Positions 55,028-64,000 of a stretch of DNA of 64,000 nt are shown here, piece by piece. The translations under genes were made by a program, and so were the position numbers. Under the pieces are notes generated by a model that was given only the letters and a program-made list of their open reading frames with translations, was not told where the DNA came from and searched no databases. The DNA comes from Streptosporangium carneum (GTDB taxonomy: Bacteria > Actinomycetota > Actinomycetes > Streptosporangiales > Streptosporangiaceae). The DNA lies in contig NZ_BSEV01000003.1 in the NCBI RefSeq assembly GCF_027922005.1, positions 62,001-126,000 of the forward strand. The letters run 5' to 3'. Each line of letters opens with the position of its first letter. The first letter of the stretch is position 1.

Positions 55028-56508
55028 GGCCGGGAGACGGGGGTCTCCTGGGCCGCCGTGCGGCCCGCCCTGCGGCCGAAGAACGTGCCGTCGCCCAGGG
55101 ACGTCCCGCTGATGTAGCCCTCGCCGTGGATGCCGGAGCTGGCCCGGCCCGCGGCGTACAGGCCGAGGATCGGCTCGCCGGACAGGTTGAGCACGACCCC
55201 GTCGACCGTGGTGTGCAGCCCGCCGAGGGTGAAGCCCGCGACTCCGGTGCCCGCGCCCGCGCTCTCCCTGTCGCCGGTGTTGAACCCCAGGCGCGGGTCG
55301 ACCGCGGCGAAGGGCCCCTTGAGCGGCCGCAGCCACTTGGCGTCCTTGTGGAAGTAGGGGTCCTCGCCCTGCTCGGCGTGACGGTTGTAGGTGGCGACCG
55401 TCGACTCGAGCGCGCCGGGAGGCATGCCGAGCGCCTCCTCCAGCTCGGCGAGCGTCTCGGTGACGTGCTCGGGACGCACTCCCCACAGGTCCCGCCGGGG
55501 GATGTCCTCGTAGCCCTCCTCGTCGATGATCGCCCAGTACGGCCCCGGCTGGTGCTGCACCGCGGCGACGCTGACCAGGCCCGGGTAGACGTCCTCGCTG
55601 ACGAAGCGCTGCCCGTGGGCGTTGACGAGCATGCCGCGTGTGATCATGGCGGGCAGCACGGTCAGCGCGATCTCGACGACGGACATGCGCCGGGTCGCGG
55701 CGCCGATCGCCGCCGCCATCCTGATGCCGCTGCCGTCGTCGAGGCCGTCGCTGACCTTGCCGTGTCCCAAAAGCACCGGGGCGTGCTGCTCGAGCATCTC
55801 CTCGGAGTCGACGAACCCGCCGGTGGTGAGGATGACCGCCTTGCGCGCGCGGTAGGTCACCCGCGCGCCGTACCTGCGCGCGACCACGCCGGTCACCCGG
55901 CCCCTGCCGTCGACCACCAGGTTGGTCGCCAGGGTGTCGGTGTGGCTGACGGCCCCGGCGGACGTGGCGGCCTCGACCAGCTTCTCCATGATCAGCCAGC
56001 CGCCGAAGCCCGCGGCCGTGGGCCGGTGGCCTCTGGGGGCGGGCCTGGCGACGGTGTTGTACGGCCAGGCGTTCTCCCCCAGCCACATCAGGCCGTCCTC
56101 CGTGGGCGGCATCCAGCTCGGCGCGTCGTACAGCCGCTCGTTGAAGGTGAGCCCGCGGTCGCGGAACCACTGGAAGTGCTCGACGCTGCCGTCGCAGTAC
56201 AGGCGCAGCTTCTCCTCGTCGGCGTGCGGGCCGAGCGCCGCCCTGAGGTAGGCGAACATGTCCTCGGGGGTGTCGTCGAAGCCGCAGGCCTTCTGCACCG
56301 GCGTGCCGCCGCCGAGGTAGAGCTCGCCGCCCGACATCGCGGAGGAGCCTCCGGGGCCGCCCGCGCGGTCGAGCACGATGACGTCGGCGCCCGCGGCGGC
56401 GGCCTCGTAGGCCGCCGCCGCGCCCGCGCAGCCGAAGCCGACGACGAGGACGTCACACTCGTGGTCGTAGTCGCAGAGCGAGGCCGCGACCGGTTCGACG
56501 GGCCTCAT
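55024..56508 (-). CDS. FAD-dependent 3-ketosteroid dehydrogenase-like protein
   Basis: 494 residues. Rossmann FAD motif CDVLVVGFGCAGAAAAYEA, then GGSSAMSGGELYLGGG, and the C-terminal FAD block LYAAGRASSGIHGEGYISG. It belongs to the KstD/FrdA flavoprotein superfamily. The lack of strong likeness to the KstD encoded at 61962-63680 suggests a different position on the steroid, perhaps a 5-alpha (Delta4) dehydrogenase. Its ATG overlaps the hsaC-like stop in ATGA, and it is the last gene of the hsaG-F-A-C group. Family clear; the substrate is inferred from neighbours. Confidence 0.82.
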   Translation of the reverse strand: MRPVEPVAASLCDYDHECDVLVVGFGCAGAAAAYEAAAAGADVIVLDRAGGPGGSSAMSGGELYLGGGTPVQKACGFDDTPEDMFAYLRAALGPHADEEKLRLYCDGSVEHFQWFRDRGLTFNERLYDAPSWMPPTEDGLMWLGENAWPYNTVARPAPRGHRPTAAGFGGWLIMEKLVEAATSAGAVSHTDTLATNLVVDGRGRVTGVVARRYGARVTYRARKAVILTTGGFVDSEEMLEQHAPVLLGHGKVSDGLDDGSGIRMAAAIGAATRRMSVVEIALTVLPAMITRGMLVNAHGQRFVSEDVYPGLVSVAAVQHQPGPYWAIIDEEGYEDIPRRDLWGVRPEHVTETLAELEEALGMPPGALESTVATYNRHAEQGEDPYFHKDAKWLRPLKGPFAAVDPRLGFNTGDRESAGAGTGVAGFTLGGLHTTVDGVVLNLSGEPILGLYAAGRASSGIHGEGYISGTSLGDGTFFGRRAGRTAAQETPVSRP

Positions 56509-57431
56509 GAGGCCGTCGGTGGGAGGAAGGCCGCCAGCGGCTCGGAGCCCGACCAGTCGTGGCCCCAGTAGCTGTCGGCGGTGATCTCCTCGGCGGTGTA
56601 GTGCGTCTCGTCGACGAGCATGCCCTCGGTGCCGTACTCCAGGTCCCAGCCGCCGGGCGCGCGCACGTAGAAGGAGACCATCTTGTCGTTGGTGTGCCTG
56701 CCCAGCGTGGAGGAGACGGAGAAGCCGCCCTTCCTGACGTTGTCCAGCGCCCGCCCGACGGCGTCGAGGCTGTCGACCTCGACCATGAGGTGCACCAGGC
56801 CCGGGTCCCCTCCGTGCGGGGCGGGGCAGACCGCGAGGCTGTGGTGACGCCGGTTGACGCCCATGAAGCGCACCCGCCTGGCGGGCCCGTTCCCCTTTCC
56901 GCCGCCGAGCTTGATGGCGCCGCGGGGCAGGAAGCCGAGCACCTCGGTGTAGAAGGAGACGGTCTCCTCCATGGAGGTGGTCGGCAGCACCACGTGGCCC
57001 ATCCCCTGCTCGCCCGTGACGAAGCGCTGGCCCATGCCGGTGAGCACCGGGCTGTGGTCGAGAACGGGGGCGAAGAAGACTTCGACCGGGGTGCCCGACG
57101 GGTCGTCGAAGGCGATCACCCGCTCGGCGTCGCGTTCCGCGGACTCCTGCTCGGAGAGCACCTTGACCGGCGTGCCCGACGCCTCGACCGCCCTGCCGAC
57201 GGCGGCGAGCGCGAACTGGTCGCGGACCTCCCAGCCGATGGCGAGGACACGGTCGGTGTCACCGGGCAGCACGACGAGCCGCGCCCGGCGCTCGTCCATG
57301 CGGAGGTAGAGCCCCTCGGGATCGGGCCCGGAGCCCTCGGCGAAGCCGAGGGCGTCGACGACGAGTTCGCGCCAGCGCGCGACGTCGCGGGTCTGGACCC
57401 GCAGGTAGCCGAGTCCACGGATCTGCGTCAT
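56505..57431 (-). CDS. hsaC: Extradiol ring-cleavage dioxygenase, HsaC type
   Basis: 308 residues, type I extradiol dioxygenase with two VOC domains. Fe(II) ligands appear as His in GMGHVVLP, His in LVHLMVEV and Glu in DLEYGTEG. HsaC cleaves the catechol 3,4-DHSA formed from steroid ring A. It lies between the hsaA-like gene (43 bp upstream) and the FAD dehydrogenase (4-bp overlap). HsaC is favoured over a biphenyl enzyme by the hsaA, hsaF/G, kshB and kstD neighbours. Confidence 0.88.
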   Translation of the reverse strand: MTQIRGLGYLRVQTRDVARWRELVVDALGFAEGSGPDPEGLYLRMDERRARLVVLPGDTDRVLAIGWEVRDQFALAAVGRAVEASGTPVKVLSEQESAERDAERVIAFDDPSGTPVEVFFAPVLDHSPVLTGMGQRFVTGEQGMGHVVLPTTSMEETVSFYTEVLGFLPRGAIKLGGGKGNGPARRVRFMGVNRRHHSLAVCPAPHGGDPGLVHLMVEVDSLDAVGRALDNVRKGGFSVSSTLGRHTNDKMVSFYVRAPGGWDLEYGTEGMLVDETHYTAEEITADSYWGHDWSGSEPLAAFLPPTAS

Positions 57432-57474
57432 TTTCTCTGCCCATTCGTTCGTTGGCGGGTTCCCGGAACCGGTC

Positions 57475-58659
57475 CTAGATCATCGAGCGCATCGGGCCCT
57501 GCGGGGGCTCGATGTCGAGCTGGGTCAGGGCTGAGGCGTGGAAGACCGAGCCGGGCACGTGGATCGCGTGCGCCAGGCCCATGTGGGCGTCCCGCCAGAA
57601 CCGCTGAAGGGGGTTGTCCATCCGCATGGCGTTGCCCCCGGAACGCGCCACGATCTCGTCGACCGCGCGCACGGCCCGCCAGGCCGCCTGCACCTGGACG
57701 CGGCGCCCCCTGGCGCGCTCGTCGAAGGTGATCTCCCGCCCGGCGGCGACGGCGTCGTACATCCGCGAGACGTTCTCCAGCAGCGCGCAGCGTGAGGCCT
57801 CGATGTCGGCGGCCGCCTCGCTGATCGCGTAGAGCACGTAGGGGTCGTCCTTGATCTTCGTGCCGGTGACCTGGACCCGTCCCTTCTGGTAGGCCAGGTG
57901 GTGGGCCAGGGCGCCCTCGGCGATGCCGATCACGGCGGAGGTGATGCCGAGCGGGAAGGCGCAGGAGAAGGGCAGGAGGTAGCCGGGGTTGGTCAGGCCC
58001 GCCTCACGCGCGGCGCTGCCGTCGACGACCTTGGAGTACGGGATGGTCCGGTAGGTCGGGACGAAGGCGTCCTTGACGATGATGTCCTTGCTGCCGGTGC
58101 CGCGCAGGCCGACCACGTCCCAGGAGTCCTCGACGATCTCGTAGTCCGAGCGCGGCAGGATCAGGTGCATCGAGACGGGCGGCTGGACCGGCTTGCCCTC
58201 GTCGTCGCCGAGGAAGCCGCCGAGGAAGATCCAGTCGCAGTGGTCGGTGCCGGAGGAGAACTGCCAGCGTCCGTTGAAGACGTAGCCGCCGTCGACGGGA
58301 CGGGCGACCCCCATCGGCGCGTACGGCGAGGCGATCCAGGTGTCCTGGTCCTCCCCCCAGATCTCCTGCTGCACCTTCGGGTCGGCGAAGGCCATCTCCC
58401 ACGGGTGCACCCCGACGATGCCCGCGACCCAGCCGGTCGAGCCGTCGAGGCTGGCGATCTTCATCACCGTCTCGGCGAACTCCCTGGGGTGGACCTCCAG
58501 GCCGCCGTGCGTCGCGGGCTGGAGCATCCGGATCGCCCCGGACTCGCGCAGCACCTTGGCGGCCTGGTCGTCGAGCCTGCCGAGCGCCTCGTTGGAGGAG
58601 CCGAGGGCGCGGATCTCCTCCGCGCGCTCCGTGATCGTGTGGAGTACCTGCTTGGTCAT
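57475..58659 (-). CDS. hsaA: Flavin-dependent 3-HSA hydroxylase, oxygenase subunit, HsaA type
   Basis: 394 residues, the same length as characterised HsaA. Acyl-CoA-dehydrogenase-like fold (group D flavin monooxygenase): ATHGGLEVHPREFAETVM, GSTGWVAGIVGVH, WQFSSGTDHCDWIFLGG, WDVVGLRGTGSKDI, ending GSVFHASALTQLDIEPPQGP. It hydroxylates 3-HSA to the catechol used by HsaC and needs a flavin reductase (HsaB), which is not encoded in the window. The start MTKQVLHT lies 8 bp after the hsaF-like stop; the longer open frame upstream is a shadow. Confidence 0.88.
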   Translation of the reverse strand: MTKQVLHTITERAEEIRALGSSNEALGRLDDQAAKVLRESGAIRMLQPATHGGLEVHPREFAETVMKIASLDGSTGWVAGIVGVHPWEMAFADPKVQQEIWGEDQDTWIASPYAPMGVARPVDGGYVFNGRWQFSSGTDHCDWIFLGGFLGDDEGKPVQPPVSMHLILPRSDYEIVEDSWDVVGLRGTGSKDIIVKDAFVPTYRTIPYSKVVDGSAAREAGLTNPGYLLPFSCAFPLGITSAVIGIAEGALAHHLAYQKGRVQVTGTKIKDDPYVLYAISEAAADIEASRCALLENVSRMYDAVAAGREITFDERARGRRVQVQAAWRAVRAVDEIVARSGGNAMRMDNPLQRFWRDAHMGLAHAIHVPGSVFHASALTQLDIEPPQGPMRSMI

Positions 58660-58667
58660 GGGTGTTG

Positions 58668-59687
58668 TCACTTCCCCGCGAGGGCGACTGCGATTTCGAT
58701 GAGCTGGTCCTCCTGGCCGCCGACGAGCTTGCGGCGTCCGGCCTCGATGAGGATCTCGGCGCCGGAGACGCCGTACCTCCTGGCCTGCCGGTCGGCGTGC
58801 TTGAGGAAGCTGGAGTAGACGCCGGCGTAGCCCATGGTCAGCGACAGCCTGTCGAGCAGGCACTCGCCGTCCATGATCGGGCGCACGACGTCCTCGGCGG
58901 CGTCGATGATCTTGAGGGTGTCGATGCCGGTGCGGATGCCGAGCTTCTCGGCGACCGCGACGAACCCCTCGACGGGGGTGTTGCCCGCGCCCGCCCCGAA
59001 CCTGCGGGTCGATCCGTCGATCTGGAGGGCGCCCGCCCGCACGGCGAGGACGGAGTTGGCGACGCCGAGGCCGAGGTTCTCGTGGCCGTGGAAGCCGACC
59101 TGGGCGTCGTTCCCGAGCTCGGCGACCAGGGCGGAGATGCGGTCGGAGGTCTGCTCCATGATCAGCGCGCCGGCGGAGTCGACGACGTACACGCACTGGC
59201 AGCCCGCGTCCGCCATGATCCGCGCCTGCTTGGCGAGGACCTCCGGCGGCTGGGTGTGCGACATCATCAGGAACCCGACGGTCTCCAGGCCGAGGTCCCT
59301 GGCCAGCCCGAAGTGCTGGGCGGAGATGTCGGCCTCCGTGCAGTGGGTGGCGATCCGGCAGATGCTCCCGCCGTTGTCCGCGGCCTCACGGATGTCGTCC
59401 TGGACCCCGAGCCCCGGCAACATGAGGAAGGCGATCTTCGCCTGCTTCGCGGTCTCGACCGCGGCCTTGATCAGCTCCTGCTCCGGGGTGTGGCTGAACC
59501 CGTAGTTGAACGAGGAGCCGCCGAGCCCGTCCCCGTGGGTGACCTCGATGACCGGCACCCCGGCGTCGTCGAGGGCGCCGACGATGGCACGGACGTGCTC
59601 GACGGTGAACTGGTGCTGCTTGGCGTGCGAGCCGTCACGCAACGACGAGTCGGTGACCCGGATGTCCAGGTCGGCGCCGTAGGGCAT
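58668..59687 (-). CDS. hsaF: 4-hydroxy-2-oxovalerate aldolase, HsaF type
   Basis: 339 residues, HMGL-like TIM barrel plus C-terminal domain. Motifs: [17 protein letters not shown] (catalytic Arg-Asp), [30 protein letters not shown] with two metal-ligand His. Splits 4-hydroxy-2-oxo acid to pyruvate and an aldehyde, which is channelled to the partner dehydrogenase. AAGGAG precedes the ATG, 16 bp after the hsaG-like stop. Confidence 0.93.
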   Translation of the reverse strand: MPYGADLDIRVTDSSLRDGSHAKQHQFTVEHVRAIVGALDDAGVPVIEVTHGDGLGGSSFNYGFSHTPEQELIKAAVETAKQAKIAFLMLPGLGVQDDIREAADNGGSICRIATHCTEADISAQHFGLARDLGLETVGFLMMSHTQPPEVLAKQARIMADAGCQCVYVVDSAGALIMEQTSDRISALVAELGNDAQVGFHGHENLGLGVANSVLAVRAGALQIDGSTRRFGAGAGNTPVEGFVAVAEKLGIRTGIDTLKIIDAAEDVVRPIMDGECLLDRLSLTMGYAGVYSSFLKHADRQARRYGVSGAEILIEAGRRKLVGGQEDQLIEIAVALAGK

Positions 59688-59703
59688 GGGGATCTCCTTG
59701 TGA

Positions 59704-60612
59704 CTAAGAGGGAATGCGCTCGGAGACGACGCGCTGCGCGAAGCCCTCGCCGACCTTGGTGGCGGCGGCGGTCATGATGTCGAGGTTGCCGGAGTACGGC
59801 GGGAGGAAGTCGCCCGCGCCCTCGACCTCCAGGAAGACGGCCACCCTGGCGAGCCCGCCGCTCACCGGCGTGGGGTCGTCGAACTGGGGCTCGGCGCGCA
59901 GCCGGTAGCCGGGGACGTAGGAGGCCACGTCGGCGGCGACGTCCATGATCGAGGCCGCGATCGCGTCGCGGTCGGCGTCCTCGGGGATCGCGCAGAAGAC
60001 CGTGTCCTGCATGAGCATCGGCGGCTCCGCCGGATTGAGGATGATGATCGCCTTGCCGCGCGCGGCGCCGCCGATCGTCTCGATGCCGCGGCTGGTGGTC
60101 TTGGTGAACTCGTCGATGTTCGCCCGCGTCCCGGGACCCGCGGACGGGGAGGCGACGCTGGCGACGATCTCGGCGTAGGCCACCTCGGTGACGCGGGAGA
60201 CGGCGTAGACCATCGGGATGGTCGCCTGGCCGCCGCAGGTGATCAGGCTGACGTTCGGCGCGTCCAGGTGGGCGCCGAGGTTGACGGCGGGCACCACCGC
60301 GGGCCCGATCGCCGCGGGGGTCAGGTCGACGGCCTGGATGCCGAGCTCGGCGTACCTGGGGGCGTTGGCCCTGTGCACGTAGGCGGAGGTGGCCTCGAAG
60401 ACGAGGTCGGGGAGCTCGCCCTGGGCGAGCAGCCAGTCGACGCCGTCGGCGGAGGCGATCAGGCCCTCGGAGGCCGCCCGCTTCAGGCCGGGGCTGTCGG
60501 GGTCGACGCCGATCATCCAGCGCGGCTCGATCTCCTCGGAGCGGAGCAGCTTGTACATCAGGTCGGTCCCGATGTTTCCCGAACCGACGATCGCGGCGGT
60601 CGCCTTGGTCAC
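59704..60612 (-). CDS. hsaG: Acylating acetaldehyde dehydrogenase, HsaG type
   Basis: 302 residues, CoA-acylating aldehyde dehydrogenase that pairs with the aldolase. NAD-binding start [18 protein letters not shown], catalytic Cys in [13 protein letters not shown], and [11 protein letters not shown] start with GGCGAGG upstream. First gene of the hsaG-hsaF-hsaA-hsaC-dehydrogenase group; 287 bp separate it from kshB. I do not see an hsaE-type hydratase gene in this group. Confidence 0.93.
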   Translation of the reverse strand: MTKATAAIVGSGNIGTDLMYKLLRSEEIEPRWMIGVDPDSPGLKRAASEGLIASADGVDWLLAQGELPDLVFEATSAYVHRANAPRYAELGIQAVDLTPAAIGPAVVPAVNLGAHLDAPNVSLITCGGQATIPMVYAVSRVTEVAYAEIVASVASPSAGPGTRANIDEFTKTTSRGIETIGGAARGKAIIILNPAEPPMLMQDTVFCAIPEDADRDAIAASIMDVAADVASYVPGYRLRAEPQFDDPTPVSGGLARVAVFLEVEGAGDFLPPYSGNLDIMTAAATKVGEGFAQRVVSERIPS

Positions 60613-60899
60613 CGCGGCCTCGCCGGGGTGCTTCGGCCCTCAGGCCGGACAGGAATGGCATTCATCGAAATCCGCCGGTTCCTTTCGCTAGGGCGGGCTT
60701 GGCCGGTGGTGAGGGCCAGGCCGCCGTGTGTTCGGCCGCCCCAGGGGCATGGGGGAAAGCATGGGAGAGACGCGGGAGGCCCTCCCCGCGCCGGGTCGCG
60801 CCCGGTTCGGAGGGGCTCCCGAGTCAAAGATTTCAACGACGCCTCGTCGGGGGGCGCCGCCTCCCGCTCAGTGGGAGTCCCCGACGGGGCCCGGCAAGG
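60613..60899. promoter_or_regulatory. Intergenic region holding the hsaG-operon promoter and the kshB terminator
   Basis: The part next to hsaG should carry its promoter; no clean -35/-10 pair and no TnnAACnnGTTnnA-type KstR palindrome is visible. The part next to kshB holds the hairpin listed separately. Confidence 0.35.
60845..60886 (-). terminator. Hairpin downstream of kshB
   Basis: Outer stem CGTCGGGG/CCCCGACG and inner stem CTCCC/GGGAG form a long GC-rich hairpin 14 bp beyond the kshB stop. Likely intrinsic terminator separating the two steroid transcription units. Confidence 0.6.
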
Positions 60900-61934
60900 T
60901 CAGCCGTCGTAGGTGACCTTGAGCCGTTCGCTGACCGGGATCGCCTGGCAGGCGAGGATGAGGCCGTCGGCGAGGTCCTGCTTGTCGAGGACCTCGTTGT
61001 GGTCCAGCGTGACCTCACCCTCGAGGAGCACGCAGGCGCACGCGCTGCAGGCTCCCTCCCGGCAGGAGAACGGCGCGTCGAGTCCGGCGGCGAGCAGCAC
61101 GTCGAGCAGGTGGTTGCCCCGTGGCCAGGACACGCTCGTCGTCTGTCCGTCGAGCTCGACCTCGACCGTGCTGACCCCGGCCGAGGCGTCGAGGACGACC
61201 TCGGAGTCGACGAACGGGTCGGTGGACAGGGAGGTGAAGCGTTCCACGTGCACCCGCGCGTGCGGCATGCCGAGGCCGGTGAGCGTGGCGACCGCGAGGT
61301 CCATGAACGGGCCGGGACCGCAGACGAAGGCCCGCCGGTCCGTGTACGGCCCCGCCAGGGCGCCGAGGCCTTCGGCCGTCGGCAGGCCCTGCACGGACTC
61401 GAGCCAGTGGACGACGGTCAGCCGCCGGCCGTACTCCCTGGTCAGCGCGATCAGCTCGTCCCGGAAGATCACCGAGTTCTCGTCGCGGTTGGCGTAGACG
61501 AGGGTGACCGCGCCGGTCCCCGCGTGCAGGCAGGACTTCAGGATCGACATGACCGGGGTGATGCCGCTGCCCCCCGCCATGAGCAACAGGTCCTCCTCGA
61601 GCGTGTCCGGGGTGAAGGTGCCGGAAGGCCTCAGCACCTCAAGGACGTCGCCCTCGGTGACGTTGTCGCAGATCCAGTTGGACCCGTACCCGCCCACGGT
61701 GCGTTTGACGGTTACCTTGAGCTTCTCGTCGCGGACCGGGGAGCTGCACAGGGAGTAGCAGCGCGCCGCCCCGCCCTCGCGGGTGGTCGGCACCCTGATG
61801 GTGAGGAACTGGCCCGGCCGGTAGCCGAACCGGTCGCGGTCCCCCTCCTCGGGTTCGAGCACGAGCGAGTGCGCGTCCGCAGTCTCGCGGATGACCTCGA
61901 CGACGCGCACCTTGAGGGATTTCGGCTGCGTCAC
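60900..61934 (-). CDS. kshB: 3-ketosteroid 9-alpha-hydroxylase reductase, KshB type
   Basis: 344 residues. FAD domain with RCYSLCSSP, NAD domain with LMAGGSGITPVMSIL and VCGPGPFM, and a C-terminal plant-type [2Fe-2S] ferredoxin with CREGACSACAC and the last Cys in LILACQA. Passes electrons from NADH to the Rieske oxygenase KshA, which is not in the window. Twenty-seven bp after kstD. Close to KshB/HmfB-like reductases in domain order; the steroid role is supported by neighbours. Confidence 0.88.
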   Translation of the reverse strand: MTQPKSLKVRVVEVIRETADAHSLVLEPEEGDRDRFGYRPGQFLTIRVPTTREGGAARCYSLCSSPVRDEKLKVTVKRTVGGYGSNWICDNVTEGDVLEVLRPSGTFTPDTLEEDLLLMAGGSGITPVMSILKSCLHAGTGAVTLVYANRDENSVIFRDELIALTREYGRRLTVVHWLESVQGLPTAEGLGALAGPYTDRRAFVCGPGPFMDLAVATLTGLGMPHARVHVERFTSLSTDPFVDSEVVLDASAGVSTVEVELDGQTTSVSWPRGNHLLDVLLAAGLDAPFSCREGACSACACVLLEGEVTLDHNEVLDKQDLADGLILACQAIPVSERLKVTYDG

Positions 61935-61961
61935 TGTTGTCTCTCCTGGGTCTCCCGGCCG

Positions 61962-63680
61962 TCAGGCGGGCCGGGGCTGTACGGGCCGCTCGCCGCTCCG
62001 GTTCCCGTCCCCGAGGGACGGGCCGGGACGTGCGGCGGCGTGCCTGGCGGCGATGTAGCCGAACACGATGGAGGGGCCGATGGTCGCGCCCGGGCCGGCG
62101 TACTCGTTGCCCATCACCGACGCCGAGGTGTTGCCCGTGGCGTACAGGCCCTCGATCGCCGATCCGTCCCCGCGCAGCACCCGGCTGCTCTCGTCGCAGA
62201 CCAGGCCGCCCTTGGTGCCGAGGTCTCCGGCCTCGATGCGGAACGCGTAGTACGGCGCCCTGTCGATCACGTCGAGGTTGGGGTTCTTCAGCGTGGGGTC
62301 GCCGTAGTAGCGGTCGTAGGCGCTGTCGCCGCGGCCGAAGTCCTCGTCCTTGCCCGCGCGGGCGAACCCGTTGAAGCGCTCGACGGTCTCGACCAGCGCG
62401 TCCGCGGGGACGCCGATCTGCTTGGCGAGCTCGGCGACGGTGCCGGCCCGGTAGGCCAGGCCCTGCTCGTAGAACTCCTTGGGGATGGGCATCCCGGGGA
62501 CGATCTGCGCGAACGGGTAGCGGGAACGGGCCTTGGCGTCCATCACGAACCACACGGGGACGTGGCCGCCGTCGAGCTGGTCATGGACGAAGTTCACATA
62601 CGGCGACGACTCATTGGTGAAGCGCCGCCCCTCGGACGACACGATGACCGACGGGGGGATGCACCGCTCGGAGACCAGCGGGATGGTCGCGCCCGCGGGA
62701 TGCCGCACGGCGGGCATCCACCAGGCGTCGTCCATCAGGTCGAGGGCCGCGCCGATCCGCTCGCCCGCCAGGATGCCGTCGCCGGTGTTCTCCCTGGCTC
62801 CCATGCTGAAGTCGGCCCGTCCGCCCTCCGGCAGGTAGCGGGCGCGCATCTCGGGGTTGTGGTCGAAGCCGCCGGTCGCGAGCAGGACGCCGCGCCTGCC
62901 GCGCAGCCGCAGGGTCCTGCCCTCGCGTTCGACGACGACGCCGGTGACGACGCCGTCCTCGCCGACGACGAGGTCGGTCATCGTCGTGTTGAGCCACAGC
63001 GGGATCCCGGCGTCCTTGAGCGCCATCCGCAGCCGGGCGACGAGGGAGCGTCCGCCGGTCGCCATGTGACGGCGGCGGATCACGTTCGACGAGACCCGCC
63101 ACGCGGCCACGACCGAGGCCCAGCGTCCGCGCCAGGTGCGCTTGACCATGGCCAGGTCGTGGTAGTCCTTGCCGGTGATCCACAGGCCCAGCGGGCCCTT
63201 CATGCTGTTGGGACGCTGGTACTTCTCGTCCTCGCCGAGCTTGCGGGTGTCGAACGGCAGCGCCTCGACGGACCGGCCGAGCGGCTTGCCGCCCTCGAGC
63301 TCGGGGTGGTAGTCGGCGTACCCCTTGGTCCAGAAGAAGCGCATCCACTTGCTCTTGCCGAGCAGTTCCATCGCGGCGGGGCCGTTGTCGACGTAGGCGT
63401 CGAGCCTTGCGGCGGGGACGCGCCCCTCGGTGAGCAGGTCGAGGTAGCGGCGGATGGACTCGCGGCTGTCGTCGTGGCCCCTGGCGCGCAGCGTGGGGTT
63501 GTTGGGGATCCAGATCCCGCCGCCGGAGATGCCGGTGGTGCCGCCGTACATCGAGCCCTTCTCGACGATCAGGGTGTCGAGACCGCTGTCAGCCGCGGTG
63601 AGCGCGGCGGCCATGCCGCCGCCGCCGCTGCCGACGACGAGGAAGTCGACCTCGGCGTCCCACTCCTGCCCGGCGCTCAC
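61962..63680 (-). CDS. kstD: 3-ketosteroid-Delta1-dehydrogenase
   Basis: 572-residue flavoprotein. FAD motif VDFLVVGSGGGGMAAALTA, then KGSMYGGTTGISGGGIWIP and the C-terminal block GLYATGNTSASVMGNEYAGP, all characteristic of KstD. Introduces the 1,2 double bond into steroid ring A, which together with 9-alpha hydroxylation opens ring B. GTG start overlaps the upstream hydrolase stop in GTGA. A short Arg/Pro-rich tail extends the C-terminus. Confidence 0.92.
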   Translation of the reverse strand: MSAGQEWDAEVDFLVVGSGGGGMAAALTAADSGLDTLIVEKGSMYGGTTGISGGGIWIPNNPTLRARGHDDSRESIRRYLDLLTEGRVPAARLDAYVDNGPAAMELLGKSKWMRFFWTKGYADYHPELEGGKPLGRSVEALPFDTRKLGEDEKYQRPNSMKGPLGLWITGKDYHDLAMVKRTWRGRWASVVAAWRVSSNVIRRRHMATGGRSLVARLRMALKDAGIPLWLNTTMTDLVVGEDGVVTGVVVEREGRTLRLRGRRGVLLATGGFDHNPEMRARYLPEGGRADFSMGARENTGDGILAGERIGAALDLMDDAWWMPAVRHPAGATIPLVSERCIPPSVIVSSEGRRFTNESSPYVNFVHDQLDGGHVPVWFVMDAKARSRYPFAQIVPGMPIPKEFYEQGLAYRAGTVAELAKQIGVPADALVETVERFNGFARAGKDEDFGRGDSAYDRYYGDPTLKNPNLDVIDRAPYYAFRIEAGDLGTKGGLVCDESSRVLRGDGSAIEGLYATGNTSASVMGNEYAGPGATIGPSIVFGYIAARHAAARPGPSLGDGNRSGERPVQPRPA

Positions 63681-64000
63681 GCCTCGTCCTTACGGGTGAG
63701 GAAGGCGAGGACGGCGCTCTCCCAGGCCGCCTTCTGCTCGATCATCACCCAGTGCCCGCAGTTGGGGAACACGTGCAGCTCGACGTCGGGAATGGTGCGC
63801 ATCGGCAGGAGCGCCATGTCGACGGGGCTGACCCGGTCGTCGCGCCCCCAGGTGATCAGCGTCCTGGCCCTGATCTTGTGCAGCATCGCCCAGTACGGCG
63901 CGGCGTCCGAGGCCGCGGCGGCGGCCGCGCGGGCGGCGAACGCCGCCTTGCCGTACATCTTGCGGGCGCTGGCGAGGGTGTCCGGGTCGGTCGCCTGCGT
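63677..64000 (-). CDS. hsaD: Alpha/beta hydrolase, HsaD-type C-terminal part (cut by window edge)
   Basis: The C-terminal ~107 residues. ARTLITWGRDDRVSPVDMA carries the acidic residue and PNCGHWVMIEQ the catalytic His of a meta-cleavage-product hydrolase. HsaD hydrolyses the product of HsaC. The nucleophile region lies beyond the edge. Identity is inferred from the C-terminal motifs and the overlap with kstD. Confidence 0.78.
   Translation of the reverse strand, partial: TQATDPDTLASARKMYGKAAFAARAAAAAASDAAPYWAMLHKIRARTLITWGRDDRVSPVDMALLPMRTIPDVELHVFPNCGHWVMIEQKAAWESAVLAFLTRKDEA

Noticed and set aside
54388..60899. KstR-type operator before the steroid genes
   Set aside because: No TnnAACnnGTTnnA palindrome seen in the intergenic regions.

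Overview
This is a high-GC actinomycete chromosome window, probably from Nonomuraea or a relative in the Streptosporangiaceae. About three quarters of it (1 to about 48.6 kb) is most of a teicoplanin/A40926-class (type IV) glycopeptide antibiotic gene cluster. The assignment rests on the NRPS layout, the readable adenylation codes, complete Dpg and Hpg precursor genes, and sugar-tailoring genes that match the dbv (A40926) set. The taxon is inferred from gene content.

Layout. From 1 to 24.5 kb the minus strand carries an ABC exporter followed by four NRPS genes in biosynthetic order: A-T-C-A-T-E (modules 1-2), C-A-T (module 3), C-A-T-E-C-A-T-E-C-A-T (modules 4-6) and the start of module 7, which runs off the left edge. 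Binding-pocket residues give Hpg-Tyr/Bht-Dpg(likely)-Hpg-Hpg-Tyr/Bht for modules 1-6. From 24.8 to 34.5 kb the plus strand carries a membrane O-acyltransferase, a sensor kinase, a PIG-L deacetylase, a GT39-like mannosyltransferase and a MacB/FtsX-type ABC pair. From 35 to 40 kb there is a broken N-methyltransferase, a CmlA-type beta-hydroxylase, a TAT-exported bicovalent-FAD hexose oxidase on the minus strand and a hotdog thioesterase. From 40.3 to 48.7 kb are dpgABCD, a decayed antiporter, hpgT, hmaS and hmo. The halogenase, cross-linking P450s, glycosyltransferases, MbtH protein, regulators and resistance genes expected of such a cluster are not in the window and probably lie to the left.

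The cluster looks rearranged. Compared with dbv gene order as I remember it, the block dbv18-26 is inverted, and its two ends fall in gene-poor gaps at 12.6-13.1 and 34.5-35.0 kb. There are also relics: a half methyltransferase, an antiporter with internal deletions, and fragments of a second hpgT and a second hmo fused head to head at 39.3-39.6 kb. The predicted product is an A40926-like lipoglycopeptide without the N-methyl group.

From 48.6 to 49.2 kb is a boundary scar with two frameshifted gene fragments. From 49.2 to 54.4 kb is an accessory stretch: an ABM-domain protein behind a SoxR-like promoter, a DsbA/FrnE-like protein, a truncated MFS protein, a P450, and a membrane-protein/lipoprotein pair. 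From 55.0 kb to the right edge the minus strand carries steroid-ring catabolism genes in two groups: hsaD-kstD-kshB and hsaG-hsaF-hsaA-hsaC-FAD dehydrogenase. I saw no rRNA, tRNA, CRISPR array or intact insertion sequence.
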